The notes: a model not told the origin generated them from the sequence alone. 64,000 nucleotides of DNA from Pseudomonas indica NBRC 103045 (GCF_002091635.1 NZ_BDAC01000012.1:1-64000); one strand, 5' to 3'. Shown: positions 1 through 6,897, counted from the stretch's first letter. Made by a program: numbers and translations.

Positions 1-30
1 GTGAAGAATTCCATCTAATCACTGTTGGGC
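1..30 (+). repeat. 3' end of an attC site (partial, cut by window edge)
   Basis: The segment ends in GTTGGGC (24-30), which fits the integron crossover consensus GTTRRRY, and the first cassette ORF starts 10 bases later. The preceding bases, GAAGAATTCCATCTAATC, are nearly identical to the reverse complement of 5224-5253 at the other end of the array. Only the last third of the site lies inside the window, so the fold cannot be checked. Confidence 0.6.
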
Positions 31-40
31 GTAAAAGCAG

Positions 41-307
41 ATGGCATCTAAGATTCCTGAAGTAAAAGAAATGCTCGATGCTGGTAGTCGTTATCTCACG
101 GGGAGCTGTTCAATTCAAGAACTGAACGGCTATGCCAGCCAGCTAGCCACGGTAGTGCGTTTCTTTGAAGCTCATCCCAAGATAAAAGAAACAGCGGATG
201 AATGGACGGCCATGATTTACCGGCGGTGGAACGAGTGGAATGATGTTAAGGAGCCCTTATCCGAAGAGGAATTTCGAAAGTGGCTGAAAGATCAATTGCT
301 CAAGTAA
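41..307 (+). CDS. Cassette-borne hypothetical protein, 88 aa
   Basis: This is a small, soluble, charged and probably all-helical protein, rich in Trp, Glu and Lys in its second half (for example DEWTAMIYRRWNEW). It shows no signal peptide and no membrane segment. It fills one integron cassette exactly: the start lies 10 bases after one attC crossover point, and the stop lies 13 bases before the next attC. I do not recognise the family. Its size and acidic helical character would suit an immunity or antitoxin-like protein, but nothing in the sequence proves that. Confidence 0.6.
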   Translation: MASKIPEVKEMLDAGSRYLTGSCSIQELNGYASQLATVVRFFEAHPKIKETADEWTAMIYRRWNEWNDVKEPLSEEEFRKWLKDQLLK

Positions 308-319
308 TGTGCAGGCTAC

Positions 320-395
320 GCCCAACAAGGCGCTCAAATCGCTCACTTCGTTCGCTGGGACGGGCTAAAGCCCGCCCTTTAGCTAATCGTTATGT
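320..395 (+). repeat. attC recombination site, + orientation
   Basis: The site starts with GCCCAAC (fits RYYYAAC) and ends in AATCGTTATGT. It contains the palindromic centre GGGCTAAAGCCC and arms typical of attC (AAGGCGCTCAAATCG). The R' end is a GTTATG variant that overlaps the start codon of the next ORF. The polarity is opposite to all attC sites at 1.86-5.34 kb. Confidence 0.75.
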
Positions 396-703
396 GTGAG
401 ATCAGGTGCATGACGGAAGAAGAGATAAGGCAGCTTCTTGAAGAAAATCGGACCTATCATCTACCTGAAGCAATCTTGGTACGAGAGTTCTCGCTTGGCC
501 TGATTCGGGCTGATGACCCGATGTTCCTTCTTAAGGTGCCACAGCCCTACCGAGGCCAAGTCATAGAGTTCGGCATGAGCGTCACAAGTGAGTGGTACGA
601 AATCTCCAACAACGGCACGCGCGACTACTCCGAACATGCGCCAAAACTGCATGAGCTAGTTGAACGCTTTCTTAGGTTCTGTACGAAAAGTCTAAGCGGG
701 TAG
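392..703 (+). pseudogene. Cassette ORF of unknown function, 3' end replaced by an IS
   Basis: The reading frame begins with an ATG embedded in the attC crossover (alternative start ATG at 410). It encodes an acidic protein beginning MTEEEIRQLLEENR. The native frame runs to about base 674, after ELVERFL. From 675 the frame reads into the terminal inverted repeat of the IS5-family element, and the last ten residues are IS sequence. No attC follows before the IS, so the end of the cassette is missing. I do not recognise the family. Confidence 0.55.
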
Positions 704-1583
704 AATCGGCGCCATGACAGGCTGGAGGCCCGCATGGCGAAGCGTTACGAACTCCCGGATGCAGCTTGGGAGCTGATCGTTGATCTGGTTTCCCCCGAAC
801 AGAAAATGGGGCGACCCCGCAGTGATGACCGACTGATGCTCAATGGCATCTTCTGGCTTCTGTGCTCAGGAGCAGCTTGGCGCGACCTGCCCGAGCGGTT
901 CGGCCCATGGTCGACGGTGTATCAGCGGTTTCGTGACTGGCGGGATGACGGCACGTTCGACCAGGTTCTTGAGCGTCTGCACGTTCGCCTGAATCAGGAG
1001 GGGTTGATCGATCTGGATACTTGGATGATTGATTCCACAGCGGTGCGAGCAACCCGAGCCTCTTCTGGCGCCGGGAAAAAGGGGGGCCAGAAGAGCCGTT
1101 AGATCATGCCTTGGGACGCAGCAGAGGTGGCCTGACCACCAAGATCCATATGGTTTGCGATGCCAACGGCGTGCCTCTGCGTTTTTTGCTGTCGCCGGGT
1201 CAGGCCAGCGATATATCGAATGCTCAGGCACTGTTGGATCAGGTGCGCATCCCCGGCAAGCAAGGCCGGCCTCGCAAGCGCTGCCGCTGGTTGCTAGCCG
1301 ACAAGGGCTACGATGCCGAGCATCTGCGCCAGTACTGCGACCGTTACCGCATGCAGCCGGTGATTCCGCAGCGCACCATGAAGCGCAACCCCAAGCCAGG
1401 ACTGCCCCGGCTGTTTGATCGTCCGAAATATCGGCAGCGCAACATCATCGAGCGGATGTTTGGCTGGCTGAAAGAGAGCCGGAGAATTGGCACCCGTTAC
1501 GACAAGCTCGCCAGAAGTTTTGGTGCGATGGTCACGCTGGCTTGCACGCTGCGGTGCTTACGGCAGTACTTTTCGTACAGAAC
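675..1583 (+). mobile_element. IS5-family insertion sequence, about 909 bp
   Basis: Terminal inverted repeats of 16 bp are visible: GTTCTGTACGAAAAGT at 676-691 and its reverse complement at 1568-1583. A TTA trinucleotide flanks both ends (672-674 and 1584-1586), as expected for TNA-targeting members of the IS5 family. The element carries one transposase in two overlapping frames. The sequences on its two sides do not belong to the same gene, so the insertion was followed by a deletion or inversion, or the element marks a recombination joint. Confidence 0.88.
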
Positions 1584-1587
1584 TTAA
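734..1587 (+). CDS. IS5-family DDE transposase made by -1 frameshift
   Basis: The first frame (734-1102, 122 aa) holds the N-terminal DUF4096-type domain (ELPDAAWELI, FWLLCSGAAWRDLPERFGPW) and the first catalytic Asp region (DTWMIDSTAVRA). The second frame (to 1587) holds the rest of the DDE domain (GRSRGGLTTKIH, LLADKGYDAEHLR, and the region RNIIERMFGWLKESRR). The frames meet at GGGAAAAAGGGGGG (1073-1086), a classical A/G slippery run where a -1 shift joins them into one protein of about 284 aa. The stop codon TAA (1585-1587) is formed by the flanking target bases, not by the IS itself. Confidence 0.88.
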
Positions 1588-1845
1588 GTCTTCGATTTTT
1601 TCAATTTTTGCAGGTAGCTTCTTGCTGCCTGAAATTCTGTAGTCGAACCTAAAATAGTAAAACACTCCAAGAAGTAGAAGTGACAGCGACACCAATGGAA
1701 TCCAATTCTTAGATAAGAGCAATTTCCAGCCAATAAATGAGCAGTTCTCCCCGAGACATATAGGGAAATCAGCAGTAATAACAATTATTAAGAAGAAGAG
1801 AAGCCATAGCGACAGTATATATAGCTCTTCAAATCTTCCCTCTGC
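1585..1845 (-). pseudogene. Truncated cassette membrane protein, cut by the IS
   Basis: On the minus strand one frame encodes RFEELYILSLWLLFFLIIV, then a short loop with two Cys, a second hydrophobic stretch (VSLSLLLLGVFYYF), and a basic tail RFDYRISGSKKLPAKIEKI that stops at the IS end. There are two clear membrane segments. No ATG, GTG or TTG start is visible in this frame downstream of the attC at 1861-1919, and the 3' part is lost at the IS joint. The gene is therefore broken at both ends. Small membrane proteins of this layout occur in mobile defence cassettes, but I cannot name the family with confidence. Confidence 0.45.
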
Positions 1846-1860
1846 TCAATTTTTGGGTTG

Positions 1861-1919
1861 CTCTAACGCTGGAGTTAAGCGGCCAGCTTTAGCTGGTCCG
1901 CTTGAATGACTAGTTAGAC
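1861..1919 (-). repeat. attC recombination site, - orientation
   Basis: Read on the minus strand the site begins GTCTAACTAGTCATTCAAGC, has a self-complementary centre (GGACCAGCTAAAGCTGG), and ends in TTAACTCCAGCGTTAGAG. Both ends fit the RYYYAAC/GTTRRRY layout closely. The stop codon of the HNH gene lies inside the site, as is common for cassettes. Confidence 0.85.
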
Positions 1920-2290
1920 TGACTAAGATTCATGTATCGGTCTTCAAGGTAGCGAAGAAGATCGTGTGGATCTACTTCGGCACGCTTGGAACGATTGCAG
2001 CTACTATGTGCCAACTGAATGTTGGAACTTTCGTTTCCACCGCCATAGCAGAATGGAATCTTATGGTCGACGTCCATTTCACTAAGTTCTAATGGCTGAT
2101 TACACAGTGCGCACAATCCACCTTGTTTTCTGTGCAGGTCTCTAACAACATCAATAATCCATGGGCGTCTCTTGGCAGGCGCCAGATTCTGCAAAATCTG
2201 TGAGCATTCAATAAGATTTATCCAGAACTCATCATAAGCATTGCGGGCAATTAATGCTGCCCGGCTTTCAAGATCTTTTGGCTCAGTCAT
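1910..2290 (-). CDS. HNH endonuclease-like cassette protein, 126 aa
   Basis: The central and C-terminal part carries an HNH nuclease signature. It has CALCNQPL (first Cys pair), VDHKIPFCYGGG (metal/catalytic His and Asp), and NIQLAHSSCNRSK (third His and last Cys). The first about 50 residues are helical and may bind a partner. The start overlaps the stop of the upstream coiled-coil gene by ATGA, so the two are translationally coupled and probably act together. The pair fills one integron cassette. A DNase role in defence or in a toxin system is plausible from the family. The target is unknown. Confidence 0.75.
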   Translation of the reverse strand: MTEPKDLESRAALIARNAYDEFWINLIECSQILQNLAPAKRRPWIIDVVRDLHRKQGGLCALCNQPLELSEMDVDHKIPFCYGGGNESSNIQLAHSSCNRSKRAEVDPHDLLRYLEDRYMNLSQSN

Positions 2291-2595
2291 GCTTTGTTTG
2301 CCTTTAGCTGCTTAGCAATTCTTGTTTGATTGTTTCTTAGTCTTCGAAGCAGGCCTTTGGCCCGTTCATTGCTTTGCTGATATTCGGCGGCAGAAATTAG
2401 GGACTCGATCGAGTTGATCATGCTCTCAATCTGCCCCTTCATCAGTTGGAGTTCTTGTTCGTTCCTATTTTTGTAATCTCCGAAGTTGTCAAGCGACGAG
2501 GAGATATGCTGCTCCAACGTGTCGACTCTGGAATCTAGTGCGTTGAGTCGATTCTCTATTTCAGCAAACTTCTTTTCAATTTCTTCAGGCGCCAT
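2287..2595 (-). CDS. Coiled-coil protein, partner of the HNH protein, 102 aa
   Basis: Almost the whole protein is predicted coiled coil, with heptad-like LNALDSRVDTLEQHISSSL and ELQLMKGQIESMINSIESL, followed by a strongly basic C-terminus (RRLRNNQTRIAKQLKANK). There is no signal peptide and no membrane segment. It is the first gene of a two-gene cassette and its stop codon overlaps the HNH start (ATGA). The basic tail could contact nucleic acid. A scaffold or regulatory role for the HNH protein is inferred only from the coupling. Confidence 0.65.
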   Translation of the reverse strand: MAPEEIEKKFAEIENRLNALDSRVDTLEQHISSSLDNFGDYKNRNEQELQLMKGQIESMINSIESLISAAEYQQSNERAKGLLRRLRNNQTRIAKQLKANKA

Positions 2596-2643
2596 ATCAA
2601 AGTTCCTTGTTTCTTGATTGATACACAGCAGGTATTGTGATCT

Positions 2644-2712
2644 GTCTAACGTTTGACATGAGAGGCGCTGCCCGACTTGCCGGATAGCGTCCTCTCGATG
2701 GAAGGGTTAGGC
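2644..2712 (-). repeat. attC recombination site, - orientation
   Basis: On the minus strand the site begins GCCTAACCCTTCCATCGAG and ends CATGTCAAACGTTAGAC, with matching inner arms GAGAGGAC and the imperfect complement GCGCCTCTC. Both crossover ends match the integron consensus exactly. It separates the queC-like cassette from the HNH cassette. Confidence 0.88.
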
Positions 2713-2759
2713 TTCACGCAACCGTGCGCTTGGTAGCGGCGAGGACAGCTCTGCGGTCT

Positions 2760-3395
2760 TTACGAAACTGCGTAGGCCGTTGGATCGGGTATGCCCGCAA
2801 GACTGAAAGCATTTCTCCGCTCAACGCAAGCTGGACAAGCACCGCAGTGAAGTCTCGTTGGTTGACTACACGAGCGAGTAACTTCGAGCGGGACCCCGAG
2901 ACTGCTCGCCAGCTGTAAAACTTCGGCTTTAGTCTTTTCTAGGAGAGGAAAGTTGAAGTCGAACTGAACGCTCTGCACCTCGCGAATTGCACTACCCCAA
3001 GTCTTCAGGTACGCCTTGGTCGCTTCAGGTCCCGGCGCATCCCCGCCATGCATACCAGTCACAAAGGTGTCAATTCCAGCAGACACACAATATGTGGCAG
3101 CGAGCCCGAATAATCCGTGCGGACAGTTTGCACCGCGGTCACCGCCAGCAAAGCTGATCGCGAGAGATGGCTCAGGCGTCAGGCCAAGAAACCAGTGCTT
3201 TAGCCCAGAAACATTAACCACCTCCAGTGGCACACCGATTGTGCGGCACACCTGTCGTGCAGAAGTGAGTTCGTAGTCAGCGCTGAGTTGGCCAATGTCA
3301 AAAAAGACTGCGCTAGTCTGAAAACTTTTGGCAGTCAGAAAGAGCGCTGTGGCCGAATCTGCTCCGCCAGAGAGCATTACCAAGGCTTTCTTCAT
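2760..3395 (-). CDS. QueC-like 7-cyano-7-deazaguanine synthase homologue, 211 aa
   Basis: The protein starts with the ATP-PPi loop LVMLSGGADSATAL (residues 5-18). It ends with a four-Cys zinc site of the QueC type (SCSQPTRLHCGACPACVERR) followed by DPTAYAV. QueC converts 7-carboxy-7-deazaguanine to 7-cyano-7-deazaguanine in queuosine and deazapurine-DNA pathways. The protein is a little shorter than housekeeping QueC (usually about 220-235 aa). It stands alone in an integron cassette without queD, queE or queF. Mobile QueC-like proteins are known from anti-phage systems (Qat, some CBASS types), so a defence role is possible but not shown here. Confidence 0.85.
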   Translation of the reverse strand: MKKALVMLSGGADSATALFLTAKSFQTSAVFFDIGQLSADYELTSARQVCRTIGVPLEVVNVSGLKHWFLGLTPEPSLAISFAGGDRGANCPHGLFGLAATYCVSAGIDTFVTGMHGGDAPGPEATKAYLKTWGSAIREVQSVQFDFNFPLLEKTKAEVLQLASSLGVPLEVTRSCSQPTRLHCGACPACVERRNAFSLAGIPDPTAYAVS

Positions 3396-3564
3396 TGAGG
3401 ACCTCCTAAATCGCTAAGGGAAGAGCAGCTTAGCTCTGCTGTTCTCAAAATGAAGTAGCTAGAACATACAGGGGCTAACTCATTTTGAGGATGCCTTTGG
3501 CGCCCGCTTCTGACAAAGCGTCCGACCGTTGCTTCTTTGAACTCGATCGTGCATGACTGATGAA

Positions 3565-3640
3565 GCCTAACGTTTGGTTAAGGGGCGGGCTTTAGCCCGT
3601 CCCAGTGAGCGAAGCGAACGGTTTGAACCAGTTGTTAGCC
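3565..3640 (-). repeat. attC recombination site, - orientation
   Basis: On the minus strand it reads GGCTAACAACTGGTTCAAAC at the left end and TTAACCAAACGTTAGGC at the right end. The inner palindrome GACGGGCTAAAGCCCGCC resembles that of the + oriented site at 320-395. The Mrr-like gene stops one base outside the site. Confidence 0.9.
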
Positions 3641-3641
3641 G

Positions 3642-4439
3642 CTACTTCTCCTCAAGCTTGCCTGTCATTGCCTTTGCTATGAGCTCAGTAATGTAAGAGT
3701 CTCGCGCTCTGGTTCTGCCAGTACTTGGTCGATAGTCCCCATTCTCGTACATGCGCCATTCTGCATTCAGAAGACGCTCATCCAAGTGATTTAGGTTCAA
3801 ATTGAGCCAATTGCATAGCTGCTGGAAACTGTCCGCGGTGGCTTCACCTTTGCGCTCTGTCAGCACCATTTGTAGATCAATAGGATAATTTCTATCTTCT
3901 GCCGCCATTATTGCGCTTCTAGCGGTTGCCAGAAGTTCTTGGCCAGTGAAAGTGAAAACATTGTCAATCACGTCATGCCGAAGGCCGTACTCAATTCTCG
4001 TGCGCTTGGAATGCGACCAGTATCTATCCTCAAGCAAATTTATTCTTTCTCGATAAGTCCTAAGGATCTCGCTCTCTGCAAACTCTCTTGTATCAGAGGC
4101 TAGCTCGTCGAATGTTTTAAGTTTTATGTTGGTTTTGTCCGCGGCTTCGATGGCACCTTTCTGAAAACCCGCCATAGAAACAATGAAGCCCCGATCAGCG
4201 CCGATATCATCAACAATTGCTCTGAGGGCCAGTACCTGATTTTTTTTAACTTTTTCTTTCCAGAATTTCGCCTCAATTAGCCATACCAGATCCTCCCCGA
4301 GATATCTGGTTTGCACATAGACATCGATATCGTGACATGTTCTGACACCTTGTATGCGAGCGTTTGTTCGAGCCTCTGCGCCCAAAGACACAAAGTGATC
4401 TTTTATCCGTTCCTGAAATTGGAACCATTCTTCTGACAT
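3642..4439 (-). CDS. Mrr/PD-(D/E)xK-type restriction endonuclease-like protein, 265 aa
   Basis: The N-terminal 110 residues look like the Mrr_cat nuclease fold. They contain a helix with VSLGAEARTNARI, then DIDVYVQTRYLGEDLVWLIEAKFW, which supplies the D...E-x-K catalytic pattern (D about 38, E about 57, K about 59), and GADRGFIVSMAGF. The C-terminal 150 residues are mostly helical and I do not recognise them. The gene fills one cassette between two attC sites. Mrr-family nucleases cut modified or foreign DNA. A restriction role is inferred from the fold and from the mobile context. Confidence 0.75.
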   Translation of the reverse strand: MSEEWFQFQERIKDHFVSLGAEARTNARIQGVRTCHDIDVYVQTRYLGEDLVWLIEAKFWKEKVKKNQVLALRAIVDDIGADRGFIVSMAGFQKGAIEAADKTNIKLKTFDELASDTREFAESEILRTYRERINLLEDRYWSHSKRTRIEYGLRHDVIDNVFTFTGQELLATARSAIMAAEDRNYPIDLQMVLTERKGEATADSFQQLCNWLNLNLNHLDERLLNAEWRMYENGDYRPSTGRTRARDSYITELIAKAMTGKLEEK

Positions 4440-4457
4440 CGCTAAATCTCAAGGTGT

Positions 4458-4529
4458 GGCTAACGTCTGACATAAGCGGACGACAAAAAGCGTAGCTTTT
4501 TGGCGGTCCGCTTGATGGAAAAGTTAGGC
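4458..4529 (-). repeat. attC recombination site, - orientation
   Basis: On the minus strand it starts GCCTAACTTTTCCATCAAGC and ends TATGTCAGACGTTAGCC. Strong inner arms are present (AAGCGGAC/GTCCGCTT) with an AAAAAGC...GCTTTTT centre. It is adjacent to the stop codon of the Cys-rich secreted protein gene. Confidence 0.88.
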
Positions 4530-4530
4530 G

Positions 4531-4830
4531 TCACTGGCAGACGCTATCTCTCCAGCATACACATCGACTTCCTTCGCAGACCGGCCTGGAAGTGGAAGGG
4601 CAACACACGCCACCGGGGCCACTAGCACAACCTCCGCAAGGACCAACGTATCCAAGCCGATTTGCAAGAACCTTAGAAGGCTGGATTTCCGCAGCACCTT
4701 TGAATTCTAGCTTCTGTTCCTGCTTTGCCGGCTCCTTAGTACTTGAAACTGCTTGTTGGCCGTCCGCGGAAATGGCGGAGAAGGAGATGAAGAAAAATAA
4801 TGACAGCAATACAGCTTGAATCAGTTTCAT
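4531..4830 (-). CDS. Small secreted Cys-rich protein, 99 aa
   Basis: A signal peptide is clear: MKLIQAVLLSLFFFISFSAI followed by SADG. After a linker rich in Lys, Glu and Gln, the last 35 residues contain eight cysteines in the pattern C-GG-C, CC, C, C-V-C, C (GPCGGCASGPGGVCCPS and VCEGSRCVCWRDSVC). This suggests a compact disulfide-bonded domain outside the cytoplasm. It shares its cassette with the secreted protein gene upstream, because no attC separates them. I do not recognise the family. A small disulfide-rich toxin or inhibitor is one possibility. Confidence 0.65.
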   Translation of the reverse strand: MKLIQAVLLSLFFFISFSAISADGQQAVSSTKEPAKQEQKLEFKGAAEIQPSKVLANRLGYVGPCGGCASGPGGVCCPSTSRPVCEGSRCVCWRDSVCQ

Positions 4831-4881
4831 TTTTCACTCCGAAGAATTGTAGAAATCTATTCGAATTTGATGCAGATAAAG

Positions 4882-5172
4882 CTACCTGCAAGTATTAGTT
4901 GCAATCCATTCCGTCCTTCCAGTGGCAACACGACTTGCATCATCCTGCCCCCCGCCGTACCTGCATTGGTCTTTACTCTGAGCCTGTTGCTGAGCAGAGT
5001 TTCTCGCATCTGCGCATGATGACGTAGACGTTACTGTTAAATCTGTGTACGCACGATCGGACCCATTGTCACGATCTTTACAGTGGATGCGGAGCACTGC
5101 TGTGTAGCTTGGCTGCGCAAATGCGGGGCTCACCACGACGCTACAAAGGGCAATAGCTGCAATTAGCTTCAT
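4882..5172 (-). CDS. Small secreted protein with four Cys, 96 aa
   Basis: The ATG at 5172 is chosen because GGAG lies eight bases upstream; a GTG at 5181 is less likely. A signal peptide is present (MKLIAAIALCSVVVSPAFA, cleavage before QPSY). The mature part is about 77 residues and has four Cys that could form two disulfides (HCKD, SSCAD, DQCRY, NTCR). It is the first ORF of the first - oriented cassette. The function is unknown. It and the following Cys-rich gene form a two-gene secreted unit. Confidence 0.6.
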   Translation of the reverse strand: MKLIAAIALCSVVVSPAFAQPSYTAVLRIHCKDRDNGSDRAYTDLTVTSTSSCADARNSAQQQAQSKDQCRYGGGQDDASRVATGRTEWIATNTCR

Positions 5173-5223
5173 TATTGACACTCCTTCTTCTTGCAGTACC
5201 TCGAATTGAGGCGTCGAGTTTTC

Positions 5224-5340
5224 GCCTAACAGCGATTAGATGGAATTCTTCGCTAATCCAATAGTAGTGAATTCTGTAATAACGCCGCATCTCCCCATCC
5301 ACCACGCAGAAAAATTTAACAGCCAATTAACGAGTTAGGT
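5224..5340 (-). repeat. Probable long attC site at the right end of the array
   Basis: On the minus strand it begins ACCTAACTCGTTAATTGG and ends CCATCTAATCGCTGTTAGGC, so both crossover ends fit RYYYAAC/GTTRRRY and the arms partly pair. At 117 bases it resembles long VCR-like sites. The last 30 bases are nearly identical to window bases 1-30, which lie in the opposite polarity. It could be an attI-like or otherwise duplicated boundary rather than a functional attC. Confidence 0.6.
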
Positions 5341-5932
5341 CAGCAGCTCCTACCGCAAGCCGTATTCGCTTGACTTCTGCATTTCTCCCGATCATTCCTG
5401 CTATATAAAAATCCAGCAGCTGAATAGGGTGGATTCTAAATAGGCTCACTGGCAACTCCTGACCGTCAGCGGCCAAGCACCCTCCATCACATCCCGTATA
5501 TATCGAATATCCCAAAACACACCCCCGTGAATTAATTCCTCTCTTCGCCACCCACCTCACCAGGAAAATTTCACCGACCAGCCATTCAAACTGCTGCCAA
5601 CTGATGCCATCCAGAGCCTTGCCAAGTTGAGCGGCATTAGCCACGCCCCTCCAGCACCGACGGCGAGTGCGGCCAACAACGGAGGCGGAAGCACCCATTA
5701 GGAAGAAAGGTGGCAACAGGCATTGCTCAAGCTGGGCGAAGGCGCGGAAAACCTGCCCGGTCACCAGCGAACTGAATGCGTGGGGGTTGCTGATGGGTGC
5801 CGGTTGGCTGATGGCGATGGAGTGGAAGATGAACCAGGCACCAGCAGCAATCAGCACGCTGGCCCACCAGGGCAGGCGGCTGGCGATAGGGGAAAGGTCT
5901 TCGGTGGGTGTTGTTTTGCGGTGTTTCGCCAT
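5327..5932 (-). pseudogene. Truncated membrane-anchored Mrr-like restriction endonuclease
   Basis: The start at 5932 gives MAKHRKTTPTEDLSPIASRL, then two hydrophobic segments (WASVLIAAGAWFIFHSI and the LLPPFFLMGASASVV region), and the start of the nuclease domain, LDGISWQQFEWLVGEIF. In intact members of this family the nuclease core with Asp, Glu-x-Lys and a DGGVDL-type motif follows. Here homology stops after EIF (about base 5568), and the remaining about 80 residues show no nuclease motif before the frame ends inside the attC-like site. The catalytic half was probably lost when the cassette array inserted or rearranged. Confidence 0.6.
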
Positions 5933-6159
5933 CCCTGCGTTCCCTGACTGGCCATCCATTGCTTGGCATAGTGCCACTACGGGGACTATAGACGCTGATT
6001 CGGATCGGTAAAGTGCCGTTTGGCTGATCGAGCACAAGCCTCGTGGAGGGCGTACAAGCGAATCGCATTGCAATCATACGGGACGCGCTTCAAGCGACGT
6101 GCGTGACGGAGTGGCCGCCCATCGACTCCATGCCGGAATGTCTCTTGTTCTTCTCTCTA

Positions 6160-6314
6160 CCCCGGCCTATCCTGCGCCGGCCACGGTTGTCCGTGGCCGG
6201 GTTTGGCGACCCGGAAAGAATAGGCGCGATCCGCGCCTGGTAATGCATGTCTCTACAGCGCTCTATGGCCGGAATCGCGTGGGTCTTCGTCGAACTACGC
6301 AGGAGTCTTTTGCC
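6160..6314 (+). promoter_or_regulatory. Structured leader upstream of BRO-N gene, copy 1
   Basis: The leader contains CTATCCTGCGCC, a strong hairpin (GGCCACGG-TTGT-CCGTGGCC), then GGGTTTGGCGAC and CGGA, and a second short palindrome GGCGCGATCCGCGCC. It ends with AGGAG and the ATG of the BRO-N gene. The same blocks occur in the same order before the second BRO-N gene (19607-19880). The conservation of both hairpin and spacing points to a regulatory RNA or a conserved mobile cassette head. Confidence 0.6.
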
Positions 6315-6815
6315 ATGGAAAACGCTTTCTCTCCCCTCACTCTTCACCGCTACGACCGCCCCTTGCGCGGTGTGATGATCGACGGCCAGCCCTGGTTCGC
6401 CGCCTGGGATTTCGCCCGGCTGATCGGCCATCGCCACCCCGAGCGCATCGGCCGGATGATGGAGGACGACCAGATTCGCAGCGTGCGTTTCGCCCTGGTC
6501 AGCGGCGAGACGGAAGATGTCGAGGTCATCAGCGAATCCGGCGCTTACCGGGCGCTGTGGCGCTACAACCACCCGGAAAACCGCAGCCTGCGCCGCTGGC
6601 TGACGCTGGAGGCGGTGCCGCTGCTGCGCGATGCCCGCGGCACGGGCCCTGCCTGCCCCAAGCGCACATTGTTGCAGTGGGGTACGCAGCAGGTCGGGTT
6701 GCTGGAGTGGCAAGGGGTGTTGTGGGTGCCGTTCGATGCGCTGCCGAGGTTCGCGGCGCCGATAGCGGAACGACGGCCAATGCGGCGTGGGTTGTTGGGG
6801 CGTTGGGGACGGTGA
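6315..6815 (+). CDS. BRO-N domain protein (phage antirepressor-like), 166 aa
   Basis: The ATG at 6315 follows AGGAG at the usual distance. The N-terminal 110 residues match the BRO-N/antirepressor fold: LTLHRYDRPLRGVMIDGQPWF, DFARLIGHRHPERI, IRSVRF, and ESGAYRALWRYNHPENR followed by RRWLTLEAVPLLR. A short C-terminal part ends LLEWQGVLWVPFDALP and a basic tail. BRO-N proteins bind DNA and in phages act as antirepressors. No phage genes surround it. A paralogue with about 60% identity and a similar leader lies at 19115-19606, so these are dispersed copies rather than prophage remnants. Confidence 0.8.
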   Translation: MENAFSPLTLHRYDRPLRGVMIDGQPWFAAWDFARLIGHRHPERIGRMMEDDQIRSVRFALVSGETEDVEVISESGAYRALWRYNHPENRSLRRWLTLEAVPLLRDARGTGPACPKRTLLQWGTQQVGLLEWQGVLWVPFDALPRFAAPIAERRPMRRGLLGRWGR

Positions 6816-6897
6816 CGGGCTCTCGGCGATAAGGGTGCCAAGGGCTGGAGTCCATTCGTTCCAGCCCTTGGGGGCACATTTCAACGGGCTTCGGCGT

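Noticed and set aside
1-5340. Complete integron with integrase
   Set aside because: No intI-like ORF was found in the window. Only attC-like sites and cassettes are present, so it is described as integrase-less.
6099-6815. Prophage remnant around the BRO-N genes
   Set aside because: There is no integrase, structural or lysis gene near either copy. The repeated leader fits a dispersed element better.
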